From assembly GCA_037127315.1 (NCBI GenBank), contig JBBBDQ010000914.1:62001-126000 (forward strand): a stretch of DNA of 64,000 bases, given 5' to 3'. The notes beneath the pieces are model-generated. The model did not search any database. It saw nothing but the letters and a program-made list of their open reading frames with translations, and was not told the origin of the DNA. Positions 1 to 10,100 of the stretch are shown piece after piece. This DNA comes from Ascarosepion bandense (taxonomy: Eukaryota; Mollusca; Cephalopoda; Sepiida; Sepiidae). Both the position numbers and the translations under genes were made by a program. Every line of letters starts with the position of its first letter. Positions within the stretch are counted from its first letter, which is position 1.

Positions 1-690
1 ATCAATGCCGATAAAATTCCAGAATGAATACCTGAATGTATTACATTTCTTCTAATAAAACACGGGTGATCATCCAAAAAGAATATAAGCCAATCACACC
101 TGCAGTGGCTGAATGTACTTACTTTTTTCTCTATGAAAAGAACATTACTTCCCTAGAACATAACGGATACCGAACCTGAACATATGGTTGCAAATATCAA
201 ATAAATAACATGATCCGAGAAAATGATAGGAAAAAAGGTAGCAAAGTTTAGGTAGATTACGTAATGTTATTGAAAGTGTACCACACACTTGGATCTTTAA
301 GGCTTTGGTAATAGTAAATATCCTTGAATATAGTATGGGACTGTTGGAAATTAAATTATACTCAATAACACCAAATGTACTGCAACTGTAATTGTTGAAT
401 ATCCGACGAAACATTTTTCAGGGAGACTTTTTGTCGCGTTTTCTTTTATTCTGATTCGAATCTACTTTTGCGCGAAATAAACAGTAATAACTATAAATAA
501 AAAAAAAACAACGACAAATGTATTTATTCACTTATTCTACGTGAATGATCTCAAAACTTTTGCTAATGATGACAATGAGATGAAAGATCTCTTCAGTAAA
601 GAAAATTATTTCGCTAATGACATTGATATAAACATTGAAATCAATAAGTGTGCTAAAGTAACTGTTAATGGAACATCCTATCACTCCCGA
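1..690 (+). pseudogene. Decayed Dong/R4-like RT fragment
   Basis: Conceptual plus-strand translation, with many stops and shifts, follows the RT of the retrotransposon at 4591-8166. Near 10 it reads NADKIPE (cf. GIDKIPN). Near 160-240 it reads EHNGY..TYGCKYQINNMIREN (cf. the EQKGC..GCYGCKDQLLINKMI block). Near 525-665 it reads HLFYVNDLKTFANDDNE and later INKCAKVTV, matching FYMDDLKLYAKNDNE and LNKCAKATV. The catalytic MDD has become VND, so it is dead. The window starts inside the element. It runs opposite to the main array and is much older. Confidence 0.7.
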
Positions 691-950
691 CAGTTGACTC
701 GCCGAAGGAATTAAGAAGTAAGGAAGTACAAGAAGATTCGACTTTCACTCCCATTCCGTCTTGACTTCCCATTTTATTGAACTCTCTGTTAATTATACGT
801 TTCTGTAAAATTAACACTGTTATTTGTTTACCTTTTACGTGTTGTGTAAATCTTTCCACTTGGAATTTACCTTGTTATTTATATCGTTCCCGTGATATTA
901 CAGTAACATACAGTAAAGAGGAAATTACAGAAACCTACTCAATAGATCTA

Positions 951-977
951 CAGCTCTGGCCAAAAGTTTTGCAACAC
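951..977 (+). repeat. Left terminal inverted repeat of Tc1 element
   Basis: Begins CAGCTCTGGCCAAA and ends TTGCAACAC. It pairs with 2406-2432 with one mismatch at base 15. TA precedes it. Confidence 0.93.
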
Positions 978-1292
978 TAAGTAAAAGTATAGTTTCAGAT
1001 ATATTTGAATACCGAGTATGAGTGAAACCATGAATAATCAATAGATAGGATGTGTTTAATTTGCTTATGCAAATTTTAATTAATTTGCATGAGCGAGTTC
1101 TCGACTCAATCAAATGAGAAGGAATATTTTTTTTCTGGGGAGAAGGAAAAAGAAGAGCGTAGAGGTTGGACCGAATTTTCTTTTTGAACCTCGTATTCGG
1201 CAGACAGAGTGAAGTGAAAAGCAAAGCAGAGAGAAGAAATTGGACTGTAATTTAACCAAATATTTTATTCTGTACATCTGATTGTGATCCAA

Positions 1293-1382
1293 ATGGGAAA
1301 AGTTCATTTTTCCGATTCCGAACGATCTGAAATCGGTCTTAGCTGTCGTCAGATTGCTAAACAGCAGCAGGTTCATGCATGA
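1293..1382 (+). pseudogene. Tc1 transposase N-terminus (HTH remnant)
   Basis: A 29-codon frame opens MGKVHFSDSER and continues SEIGLSCRQIAKQ before a stop at 1380-1382. Tc1 transposases typically start like this with a paired-like helix-turn-helix (LS..QIA). Part of the first helix looks deleted. The rest of the gene up to about 1800 is too broken to read in one frame. Confidence 0.65.
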
Positions 1383-1806
1383 ACGATCACAAGAATAGCT
1401 AAGAAGGGGAAGAAAACTAAAAAAAATGAATTTGGGGTTTAAAGTGGTCGTCCAAAAGTGTCTACAGAGTGAGGTGATTGATGACTGATGCGACTTATTC
1501 TGATCGACAGGCCAGTAGTCAGCAGTTACTGAAGGAATGGTTCAACGATGGTGTGGAAGCTTCAGATTGCACAGTACGGCAGCGTTTGTTGACGAAAGGA
1601 TTGATGTAAAAAATGCCTGCAAAAAGTCACTTTTGACACGAAAAAATATAAAAGATCGACTAAATTCCTGTCGTGTTCATAAAAGTTGAACTGTAGAAAA
1701 CTGGACAAAGGTTATTTTCTAGTATGTATTATATTTCAGCTGCTTTGCTAACAATGGACCCACTCGTGTCAGAAGACGAGTCGGTGAAAAGTTCCACCCT
1801 GATTGT

Positions 1807-2292
1807 GTGGTATCCACTATCAAGCATCCGGACCTCATTCATATTTGTAGGTGCTTCTCCTTTCATGGCGTCGGAGAATTACTGATTGTACTCAAAGGTA
1901 CGTCAATGAACAAGGAAGTGTATATAAACACTGTCAAAAATAGACTACCACAATTTTTGATAAAACCCTACCCTGATCAAGAGGCAGTGTTTCAAAGTGA
2001 TGATACACCTTGCCATAAAGCAAAAGCTGTGACGAAGTGGTTCGAAGAATATAACTTCAGATTTCTGCAAAATCGGTTTTGTAATTTACCTGATCTCAAT
2101 CCCATCAAACATTTATGGTCTATCCTAAAACCAAAGATACGTGAAGCTGCTCCAACAAGAAAAATTGAACTTGAAGTTGTCCTACAAAGATGTTGGACTT
2201 CTGTTAGATTTAACTGTTTAAAATCACTAATTGAGTCTATGCCAAAACGAATAAAACTTGTTCTTAAAAATAGAGGAAGGCACATAAAGTAA
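1807..2292 (+). pseudogene. Tc1-type transposase, C-terminal DDE part
   Basis: A 161-codon open stretch carries the second half of a Tc1 DDE catalytic domain: a KHPDLIHI block, GVGELLIVLKGTSMN, and FQSDDTPCHKAKAVTKWF with the second catalytic Asp. It then reads PDLNPIKHLW. In active Tc1 enzymes this last motif is NPIEHLW and its Glu is the third catalytic residue; here it is Lys. The spacing from the Asp is 35 residues rather than 34. Earlier parts, including the first catalytic Asp, are out of frame. Inactive as it stands. Confidence 0.88.
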
Positions 2293-2405
2293 TGAATTTA
2301 ACACCAAAACTTAACATACATCATAAAAATATTTTTTCTTTTGCTTTAAAATAGTTTAAATTATTATTTTAAAATGCTAAAGCAAAAATATTCGGATTCT
2401 TTAAG

Positions 2406-2432
2406 GTGTTGCAAAACCTTTGGCCAGAGCTG
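2406..2432 (-). repeat. Right terminal inverted repeat of Tc1 element
   Basis: Reverse complement of 951-977 with one mismatch, followed by the TA target duplication at 2433-2434. Confidence 0.93.
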
Positions 2433-2434
2433 TA

Positions 2435-3327
2435 CTTTTTGTCACAAAGATTAAGAAACTGTAACATAAATAAGCCTATAAATTTCTATGAATCAGCAAA
2501 ATAAATCGAATGCAGCATACTCACGTAAAAGTAAAAGTAAGAAAGGAATACTACAGGTGTGTGTCTGATATTAAATACCGATTTGAATTCACGAAAAAAC
2601 ATTAGCTCTCGCTGTGGATCTAATACGGTTTCAACCTCCTTAATTAGATCATAACTGATATTAAGTGAATGAATGTCAAAAAGAGAAAATAGCTCACAAC
2701 CGCATGCATTATCCTAAGACCGATTTTCAATGTCTGTATGTATGTGAAGGAGGCAGAGCATGAATTCAATTAGAACTATAATAAAACCTACAAGAAATGG
2801 TCTTCAAAAATACTATAAAAGTATAGTATACTATAAAAGACTAAATAATTATATTGAGTAATAAAGGAAGCCAACAAATACAAAAGTGAATTTCAAGTGG
2901 ATGAAGAAGTGCGCTTAAACAATAATAAACCAACTGGATCAGCAAAAAAGTAAAAATTATACAAACTAAATGCCAAAACGATGACAAAATACACCTCTCT
3001 TTATGGCTACTAATCTACCCGTAGAAACGATCTGACGTAGAAAAAACCCATACCCATCAGAGCAAATATTTTCCAGTCGTATACGTGCAGAAACTGTCAC
3101 GTTGATGTTTTTTTTCTGATATAGAGAATAATCATGAATATATTCGTTACATTTTAGTCTTACTCGGTTCATCAGGTAGTCGAGAAACAGAATTCTTCAT
3201 ATATTTCTGGTATGGTTCAAAGTGCCCCATCCATTATCAATTCGGATAGTTTTTAGATGTCATATCATTTTAATTTTAATTTTTAAATACTTGAATTTAA
3301 ATTAGTTGATGAACAATTAGACTGAAA
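2435..3327. other. No gene seen
   Basis: AT-rich sequence with short frames only. I recognise no protein motif or repeat family here. Confidence 0.5.

Positions 3328-3370
<43 letters not shown>
3328..3370. repeat. (ATT)n microsatellite
   Basis: About 13 ATT units. No recognisable retrotransposon copy is attached, so this may be an empty site of the kind the Dong-like element uses. Confidence 0.9.
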
Positions 3371-3390
3371 GCTATATTACCTTCAACTGT

Positions 3391-3450
3391 TACTTTTTCG
3401 ATTACATATTCCTGTCATATTACTTTTTCGATTACATATTCCTGTCATCA
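3391..3450 (+). repeat. 30-bp tandem duplication
   Basis: A 30-bp unit beginning TACTTTTTCGATTACATATT occurs twice in a row, at 3391 and 3421, almost without change. This indicates a recent local duplication. Confidence 0.9.
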
Positions 3451-3960
3451 TTATTGAATCTTATGTCTACTGTATGATGCAGCAGTTTGATAAATGATGT
3501 CATGTGGCCATTTTGCTTCCTTTATATTGCACAAGATTCGAGTAGGTCTTTCTTTCCAGAGGATCGATTTTACTCCGTAATTCAATCTGTTCTAGTTTGC
3601 CAATTCTTGATTTGTTTTTGGAAAACAATTAGCATATTCACATTTTACTATTTCTATATTGATTAAGTGAGGTTATGTTGTGATTATTTTAATTACATAT
3701 TTATTTGATAGTCAGTAATTAGAATAAGCGATAACATACTTCCTTACATTGACAGTAAATCCCTAGTTGTTTTCATTTGACTTCATTAATGCTGGAACTT
3801 ATATCATATTTACCTTTTTCTTGGATCTCTATTTTCAAGGATTCAATCCTAACGTTCATCAGTATATTTCTCATTATTCATTTTTTCTGGCAAAATCTCG
3901 TATATATTTACTCTTCTTAACCTTGTTAATTTCATCTTACAATGCTCATTATAATGTTGG
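3451..3960. other. No gene seen
   Basis: T-rich unique-looking sequence. No motif recognised. Confidence 0.45.
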
Positions 3961-4061
3961 CATTTTTCATCATATTTCTATTTCTGCTATGGACTCACTA
4001 CCAAGTTTGCAGGAAGACCTAGGACAGGTCGTGGTGTGTTGTTATTATTATTATTATTATT
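3961..4061 (-). mobile_element. Old 3'-end fragment of Dong-like element
   Basis: Matches, with substitutions, the 3' UTR end seen at 4591-4680 (the CATTTTTCATCATATTTC block and the ACTACCAA block). On its upstream side it abuts an (ATT)n tract at 4042-4061. Only the last ~80 bp of the element remain. Divergence marks it as the oldest insertion in this cluster. Confidence 0.75.
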
Positions 4062-4120
4062 GCTCTCTGTCATTTGTGCTGTGTAAACATTTATTCCCGT
4101 GTCCCAATCGTTTTCCACTT

Positions 4121-4570
4121 ATTATTATTATTATTATGTCATTTTTCATCATATTTCGATTTCTGCTTTGGTCTCACTACCAACCAAGTCTGCGGGGAGA
4201 TAAAGAATCACCTTGAAATATACCTCTTTTGATGTTTATTTCATCAGACTTATAGGTTCCATTTATATGATTGAGGTAAAGGGTTGTTTTCCATATAGAC
4301 ATGCACTGTTTGATGAAATTGATGATGACGGGCGATATCATGCATATATTTAAAGTCTTTAAAATCCAGTCATGTGGCACACTATCGAATGCCTTTCGAT
4401 AGTCTATCCAGGCTGTACTAAGATTTTTCTTTGTACTGTAGCAGTTTTCCAGGATCATTTTGTTAATCAGCAATTGGTCTTTACAACCATAACAGCCACG
4501 TTTGCACCCTTTTTGTTCAAGCGGTAACATGTCATTTCTTTCTAAGGATAAATATGTCTGCTTTGTTAAA
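4121..4570 (-). mobile_element. Internally deleted Dong-like derivative
   Basis: Read on the minus strand, it runs from an (AAT)n tract into an RT segment of ~370 bp (LTKQTYLSLERND to FQGDSLSP, 4570-4201). It then jumps to the last ~60 bp of the 3' UTR (4200-4138) and ends in another (TAA)n. The jump sits on GGGAGA, present at both parental points (6371-6376 in RT; the tract near 4650 in the UTR). This suggests a short-homology deletion or template switch. It is non-coding for a working RT. Confidence 0.8.
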
Positions 4571-4590
4571 ATTATTATTATTATTATTAT
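4571..4590. repeat. (ATT)n tail between element copies
   Basis: Twenty bases of ATT repeat form the 3' tail of the long copy at 4591-8166 and directly meet the RT fragment of the next copy. Confidence 0.9.
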
Positions 4591-4724
4591 GTCATTTTTC
4601 ATCATATTTCGATTTCTGCTTTGGTCTCACTACCAACCAAGTCTGCGGGGAGACCTAAGGCAGGTAGTGGCGTGTTGTTATGGCTCCATTTCATGTTTTT
4701 CTATCTTCCCTATCATCCTCAGCA

Positions 4725-6986
4725 TTACATAAATAAAGTTTTCCTTAGTGTGTGGGCTGTACTTAATAAGACAATTTTTTGTATGTCTCTTAAGCTGGGG
4801 TTTCCAGGGATTCTTTCAATGTGTTGTTTTGTTCCATTTTTTATCATTCCAAGTGCACCTACTATCACTGGCACAACTCTTGTTTTCAATTTCCACATTT
4901 TTTCTATTTCAATTTCCAGGTCTTTATATTTTGACAGTTTTTCAAATTCCTTGATTGCTATGTTACAATCCGCTGGACAAGCCATATCAATTAATAGACA
5001 AGTTTTCTCCTTCTGGTTTTTAACAATAATGTCTGGCCTGTTTGCTTCAATTTCTCTGTCTGTGTAGATGGTGTAATCCCATAGAATGGTTACATCTTCT
5101 ATTTCTGTAACCGGTGCTGGATGATGTTCATACCAGTGTTTGTTTACAGCTTTTCCATAATGTTTGCACATTGTCCAATGTAAATATTGCCCAACTCTAT
5201 CGTGGCGATTTTTATATTCGTTTGGGGCAAGCACAGAACAGCCTGAGATTAGGTGGTCTATTGTTTCTTGGTGTTTATCACAAAACCTGCATTTTGGATC
5301 CATATTATTATGCATAATATTTGCCTGAAAGTTTCTCGTGAAAAGACTTTGGTCTTGTGCTGCAAGTATAAATCCTTCAGTTTCAGACTTTAATCCAGAT
5401 GCACGTAACCATCGATGAGTATTAACTTTGTCAACATTGGATTTATTGGCACGTACTGGATATTGGCCATGCAGAGGTTTGTCTTGCCAGCGCTGTTTCA
5501 TCTGTTCAAGAGCTTTATCTTTGGTTTTCATTTTCATATTCTTTGCCGCAATAGTCGGCTCTTGGCTTCCGTTCTGCTTTTCTACAGAATCTACTAACTG
5601 TAAATCTTGTTTGAATTTACTGCCTTCTTTTATAATTGAATATTTTTTCTTTCTTTCTTCATGTTGCCTTACTAATTGTAACATCCAATCCTTTGTTGTT
5701 TCTATGTATGTTAGTAAGCCAATAGTTGTTGTCTTGTATGACAATTCCAGCTGAATAAGACCCCTTCCACCTTCTTTACGGGGTATGTATAGACGGTCTA
5801 CATCAGCCTTTGGATGATGCATCTTATGCTTAGAAAGAAGCTTTCTTGTTTTAGCATCCATTCGTCTGATGTCGTTTAGAGTCCAGTTTAAGATGTTGAA
5901 GCTATATTGGACAACTGGGATTGCAAGGCTATTAATGGCCATAACTCTGTTCTGTGAATTTAATTCAGTTTTTAATATCATTCGTAGCCTTCTATAGTAC
6001 TCTTTACGCACTATTTCTTTCATTTTTTTATGGTGAATGTTTTCGCTCTCATTTACACCTAGGTATTTATAAGCTTCTTCTGGTTTCAATTCTTTTATTG
6101 TTACAGCAGGGTCTAGGCTAATTGAGGATGTTTCTTGTATTGATCCACGTAAAACTGTAGCTTTAGCACATTTATTCAAATTAAATTTCATTCCAGTGTC
6201 TTTGCTGAAGCATTTTACAGTTTGCAGAAGACCTTCCAGCTCATTATCATTCTTAGCATATAACTTTAAGTCATCCATGTAAAATAGATGGCTTATTTTC
6301 TTTTGGCCTATTTTATAACCACATTCTGTCTTATTAAGTTGACTGGTTAGTGCTATTAATGATATGCAGAATAGTAAGGGAGATAAAGAATCACCTTGAA
6401 ATATACCTCTTTTGATGTTTATTTCATCAGACTTATAGGTTCCATTTATATGATTGAGGTAAAGGGTTGTTTTCCATATAGACATGCACTGTTTGATGAA
6501 ATTGATGATGACGGGCGATATCTTGTATATATTTAAAGTCTTTAAAATCCAGTCATGTGGCACACTATCGAATGCTTTTCGGTAGTCTATCCAGGCAGTA
6601 CTAAGATTTTTCTTTGTACAGTAGCAGTTTTCCAGGATCATTTTGTTAATTAGCAATTGGTCTTTACAACCATAACAGCCACGTTTGCACCCTTTTTGTT
6701 CAAGCGGTATCATGTTATTTCTTTCTAAGAATAAATATGTTTGTTTTGTTAAAATAGATGTTAGTAGTTTATATGTTGTCGGAAGACATGTAATTGGTCT
6801 GTAGTTTTTCGGGTTGTTTGTGTCACCATTCTTGGGTAGAAGAAATGTAATTCCTTTTGTCATCCATGCAGGAATTTTAGTGGGATCGTCAACCATTTCT
6901 TGGAGTTCTTTGGCTATTTTTTTATGTGCTGCATTTAAATAATATAGCCAAAAGTTAGGAATTTTATCTATACCTGAGTTTTCCAA
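4725..6986 (-). CDS. RT plus restriction-like endonuclease (pol frame)
   Basis: A 753-residue open frame. RT signs in order: NYRPITCLP (~61-69), DYRKAFDSVPH (134-144; first catalytic Asp), RGIFQGDSLSP (~193-203) and the catalytic FYMDD (235-239), then a thumb region. Near 566-583 lies the CCHC knuckle CRFCDKHQETIDHLISGC (CX2CX8HX4C). The endonuclease follows, with RPDIIV (PD at ~651) and LLIDMACP (Asp ~667), a PD-(D/E)XK-type site for nicking target DNA before reverse transcription. The nominal start is a TTG and not real. The frame continues upstream in another phase after one missing base near 6978, where the parent read an NWK..SGIDKIP junction. The C-terminus (TAHTLRKTLFM) is intact, unlike the copies at 8716 and 36892. 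Confidence 0.88.
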   Translation of the reverse strand: MENSGIDKIPNFWLYYLNAAHKKIAKELQEMVDDPTKIPAWMTKGITFLLPKNGDTNNPKNYRPITCLPTTYKLLTSILTKQTYLFLERNNMIPLEQKGCKRGCYGCKDQLLINKMILENCYCTKKNLSTAWIDYRKAFDSVPHDWILKTLNIYKISPVIINFIKQCMSIWKTTLYLNHINGTYKSDEINIKRGIFQGDSLSPLLFCISLIALTSQLNKTECGYKIGQKKISHLFYMDDLKLYAKNDNELEGLLQTVKCFSKDTGMKFNLNKCAKATVLRGSIQETSSISLDPAVTIKELKPEEAYKYLGVNESENIHHKKMKEIVRKEYYRRLRMILKTELNSQNRVMAINSLAIPVVQYSFNILNWTLNDIRRMDAKTRKLLSKHKMHHPKADVDRLYIPRKEGGRGLIQLELSYKTTTIGLLTYIETTKDWMLQLVRQHEERKKKYSIIKEGSKFKQDLQLVDSVEKQNGSQEPTIAAKNMKMKTKDKALEQMKQRWQDKPLHGQYPVRANKSNVDKVNTHRWLRASGLKSETEGFILAAQDQSLFTRNFQANIMHNNMDPKCRFCDKHQETIDHLISGCSVLAPNEYKNRHDRVGQYLHWTMCKHYGKAVNKHWYEHHPAPVTEIEDVTILWDYTIYTDREIEANRPDIIVKNQKEKTCLLIDMACPADCNIAIKEFEKLSKYKDLEIEIEKMWKLKTRVVPVIVGALGMIKNGTKQHIERIPGNPSLRDIQKIVLLSTAHTLRKTLFM

Positions 6987-8166
6987 TTGTGTGCTTTTTT
7001 TAGTGCAAATTTAACATCATCTTCTGTAATTCCAGACCATGTCTGTTCGGGTTTATTTTTCATTCGTTCTATCTCCTGCGTAATCCAATGTACTTCCTTG
7101 CTAGGTTCTTTAGGGCAAGCCCATATCTTTTCCCAGAACTGTGTGACTTCTTCCATTCTGGGGGGTACTGTCACTTCAATTCTTTTTTTACCTATTTCCC
7201 TGTAAAATCTCGTTGTATCAGTCTGAAAGATCTTGTTTTGTCTGTAAAATCTTGCTCTTTTTTCATAGCGTCTTATTCTTTGAGCCTTCAGTTGGATTTT
7301 TTGCTTTATTTTTTCTTTATTTGATAAGACGTCATTTTCATCCCTGATGTTATATTTTTTTTCGGCTCTTCTTCTTTTCCTAGTTCTTACATTTATTCCT
7401 CTGCTCAGTTCATCCAGTACTGACAGTTCACTTCTTAGTTGTTCGATTTCTTTTTCGATTTTTCTTTTCCAAGGTGGATCTTCACGTCTGCGTGACTGCC
7501 TTGTTTTTATTTTGATGTTTAATTTTCTTGTTGCTGCTGTTGCTGATGCATATATTACTTCGTTAAGATTTGTATTCGGGTCTTCATCCAGTATTGATTT
7601 CAGTGCTGCATTGTACAATTTAATAGTTCGGAGGTTTTGTTTTGTTGGTTGGAATTTTGGGAGCTGTTCACGTTCCTCCATTGTAATACTTTGTATTTGA
7701 CTTAGCTGGTTTTTTATTTCTATCCTGGCTTCCTGTATATTGTTCTTATTTTCCGTCAAATAATTATCTTCGATGTGTTCTGAACTCATTTTATTTTTGT
7801 CTTTTAACTGACTCAGACTCAGATCGCACCTTTCCAGCACTTTTAAACTTACATCATTATCTTCGCAGTGATTTGCGTGTTTCACGGTTTCTACATTATG
7901 ACCTGTGATTTGTTTGATGTTATTACTTTTTATTTCTGGTTCCGGTTCCTTTTCATATTTTGTTGATTCGACTCTTCTTGTTACAATTCTTTTAATTTCG
8001 TGAATCTCAGCCTCTGACAGTCGGTTATTACGAATAATGTACCTACGTACATTGGCCAATTTATTTTCGTCAATATACTTTCTATTTGCTTGACCAACTT
8101 TTTCACGCCAAATGTCATATGTTTGGCGAGTCATGTTTTTTTGAGGTTTGAGTAACGCTTCATGAA
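6968..8166 (-). pseudogene. N-terminal part of the same retrotransposon ORF
   Basis: About 400 charged residues begin HEALLKPQKNMTRQTYDIW, then KLANVRRYIIRNNRLSEAE. They contain the basic stretch RTRKRRRAEKKYN and the pre-RT block FYREIGKKRIEV..PP..EEVTQFWEKIW, and end DDVKFALKKAHNWK. This pre-RT block normally leads straight into the RT at 6986; a one-base deletion separates them. No CCHH finger or Myb motif is visible, so the true N-terminus may be missing. The reading frame stays open upstream through 8608 only because it is fused in phase to the RT fragment at 8167-8536 and an ATT repeat. Confidence 0.8.
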
Positions 8167-8536
8167 ATAAAGAATCACCTTGAAATATACCTCTTTTGAT
8201 GTTTATTTCATCAGACTTATAGGTTCCATTTATATGATTGAGGTAAAGGGTTGTTTTCCATATAGACATGCACTGTTTGATGAAATTGATGATGACGGGC
8301 GATATCTTGTATATAATTAAAGTCTTTAAAATCCAGTCATGTGGCACACTATCGAATGCCTTTCGATAGTCTATCCAGGCTGTACTAAGATTTTTCTTTG
8401 TACTGTAGCAGTTTTCCAGGATCATTTTGTTAATCAGCAATTGGTCTTTACAACCATAACAGCCACGTTTGCACCCTTTTTGTTCAAGCGGTAACATGTC
8501 ATTTCTTTCGAAGAATAAATATGTCTTCTTTGTTAA
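8167..8536 (-). mobile_element. RT-only fragment of Dong-like element
   Basis: Encodes LTKKTYLFFERND to FQGDSL and starts and stops within a few bases of the same points as the RT piece at 4201-4570. The two fragments share substitutions that the long copy lacks (e.g. the GGTAACATGTCATTTCTTT stretch), so they are closer to each other than to 4591-8166. The low-coordinate end joins the N-terminal region of the long copy at 8167. Confidence 0.8.
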
Positions 8537-8537
8537 A

Positions 8538-8582
<45 letters not shown>

Positions 8583-8593
8583 GTTATTATTAT
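8537..8593. repeat. (ATT)n between element copies
   Basis: About 57 bp of ATT, one GTT interruption. It is the 3' tail of the copy at 8594-10098. Confidence 0.9.
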
Positions 8594-10098
8594 GTCATTT
8601 TTCATCATATTTCGATTTCTGCTTTGGTCTCACTACCAACCAAGTCTGCGGGGAGACCTAAGGCAGGTAGTGGCGTGTTGTTATGACTCCATTTCATGTT
8701 TTTCTATCTTCCATATCATCCCAGCATTACATAGATAAAGTTTTCCATAGTGTGTGGGCTGTACTTAATAAGACAATTTTTTGTATATCTCTTAATGGGG
8801 TTTCCAGGGATTCTTCCAATGTGTTGTTTTGTTCCATTTTCTATCATTCCAAGTGCACCTACTATCACTGGTACAACTCTTGTTTTCAATTTCCACATTT
8901 TTTCTATTTCAATTTCCAGGTCTTTATATTTTGACAGTTTTTCAAATTCCTTGATTGCTATGTTACAATCCATTAGACAAGCCATATCAATTAATAGACA
9001 AGTTTTCTCCTTCTGGTTTTTAACAATAATGTCTGGCCTGTTTGCTTCAATTTTTCTGTCTGTGTAGATGGTGTAATCCCATAGAATGGTTACATCTTCT
9101 ATTTCTGTAACCGGTGCTGGATGATGTTCATACCAGTGTTTGTTTACAGCTATTCCATAATGTTTGCACATTGCCCGATGTAAATATTGCCCAACTCTAT
9201 CGTGGCGATTTTTATATTCGTTTGGGGCAAGCACAGAACAGCCTGAGATTAGGTGTTCTATTGTTTCTTGGTGTTTATCACAAAACCTGCATTTTGGATC
9301 CATATTATTATGCATAATATTTGCCTGAAAGTTTCTCGTGAAAAGACTTTGGTCTTGTGCTGCAAGTATAAATCCTTCAGTTTCGGACTTTAATCCAGAT
9401 GCACGTAACCATCGATGAGTATTAACTTTGTCAACATTGGATTTATTGGCACGTACTGGATATTGGCCATGCAGAGGTTTGTCCTGCCAGCGCTGTTTCA
9501 TCTGTTCAAGAGCTTTATCTTTGGCTTTCATTTTCATATTTTTTGCTGCAATAGTTGGTTCTTGGCTACTGTTTAGCTTTTCTACAGAATCTACTAACTG
9601 TAATTCTTGTTTGTATTTACTGCCTTCTTTTATTATTGAATATTTTTTCTTTCTTTCTTCATGTTGCCTTACTAATCGTATCATCCAATCCTTTGTTGTT
9701 TCTATGTATGTTAGTAAGCCAATAGTTGTTGTCTTGTATGACAATTCCAGCTGAATAAGACCTCTTCCACCTTCTTTACGTGGTATGTATAGACGGTCTA
9801 CATCAGCCTTTGGGTGATGCATCCTATGCTTAGAAAGAAGCTTTCTTGATTTAGCATCCATTCGCCTGATGTCGTTTAGAGTCCAGTTTAAGATGTTGAA
9901 GCTATATTGGACAACTGGGATTGCAAGGCTATTAATGGCCATAACTCTATTCTGTGAATTTAATTCAGTTTTTAATATCATTCGTAGCTTTCTATAGTAC
10001 TCTTTACGCACTATTTCTTTAATTTTTTTATGGTGAATGTTTTCGCTCTCATTTACACCTAGGTATTTATAAGCTTCTTCTGGTTTCAATTATTTTAT
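8594..10098 (-). mobile_element. 5'-truncated Dong-like copy
   Basis: Closely matches 4591-6100 across the thumb, CCHC knuckle, endonuclease and 3' UTR. It is cut at its 5' side exactly where an (ATT)n tract begins (10099). With ATT on both sides it is a clean example of insertion in an ATT tract, or of 5' truncation at one. Confidence 0.87.
8716..10089 (-). CDS. Truncated pol: thumb, CCHC and endonuclease
   Basis: A 457-residue open frame from the post-RT region (KPEEAYKYLGVNESE) through the CCHC knuckle CRFC..H..GC and the endonuclease (RPDIIV, LLIDMAC). The RT palm is absent, so it cannot reverse-transcribe. After PGNP, two bases are missing relative to the 753-residue copy (near 8796), giving the altered tail IKRYTKNCLIKYSPH; the same change is in the copy at 36892-37383. 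Likely a relic kept open by youth, not function. Confidence 0.8.
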   Translation of the reverse strand: MKPEEAYKYLGVNESENIHHKKIKEIVRKEYYRKLRMILKTELNSQNRVMAINSLAIPVVQYSFNILNWTLNDIRRMDAKSRKLLSKHRMHHPKADVDRLYIPRKEGGRGLIQLELSYKTTTIGLLTYIETTKDWMIRLVRQHEERKKKYSIIKEGSKYKQELQLVDSVEKLNSSQEPTIAAKNMKMKAKDKALEQMKQRWQDKPLHGQYPVRANKSNVDKVNTHRWLRASGLKSETEGFILAAQDQSLFTRNFQANIMHNNMDPKCRFCDKHQETIEHLISGCSVLAPNEYKNRHDRVGQYLHRAMCKHYGIAVNKHWYEHHPAPVTEIEDVTILWDYTIYTDRKIEANRPDIIVKNQKEKTCLLIDMACLMDCNIAIKEFEKLSKYKDLEIEIEKMWKLKTRVVPVIVGALGMIENGTKQHIGRIPGNPIKRYTKNCLIKYSPHTMENFIYVMLG

Positions 10099-10100
10099 TG

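Larger units (their letters stand above)
951..2432 (+). mobile_element. Tc1-type DNA transposon, degenerate
   Basis: A 1482-bp unit is bounded by 27-bp terminal inverted repeats differing at one base. Each end is flanked by the TA dinucleotide (949-950 and 2433-2434) that Tc1/mariner elements duplicate on insertion. It encodes a broken Tc1 transposase on the plus strand. The sharp ends make it the best-bounded element in the window. The coding region has stops and frame changes, so it could move only in trans. Confidence 0.93.
4591..8166 (-). mobile_element. Dong/R4-like RLE non-LTR retrotransposon, long copy
   Basis: The most complete copy, about 3.6 kb: an N-terminal coding region (to ~8160), RT, thumb, CCHC knuckle, restriction-like endonuclease and a ~130-bp 3' UTR ending in (TAA)n. 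RT plus a C-terminal CCHC/PD-D endonuclease is the layout of the R2/R4/NeSL group. The block EQKGCKRGCYGCKDQLL and insertion in (TAA)n fit the R4/Dong clade, whose founding Dong element inserts in TAA repeats. Clade placement is inference. It lacks an identifiable 5' UTR or N-terminal zinc fingers and is split by one frameshift, so it is probably 5' truncated and inactive. Confidence 0.85.

Noticed and set aside
4502..9754. Many plus-strand frames of 60-117 codons within the retrotransposon array
   Set aside because: They are antisense shadows of the minus-strand RT/endonuclease coding sequence, repeated at each copy.
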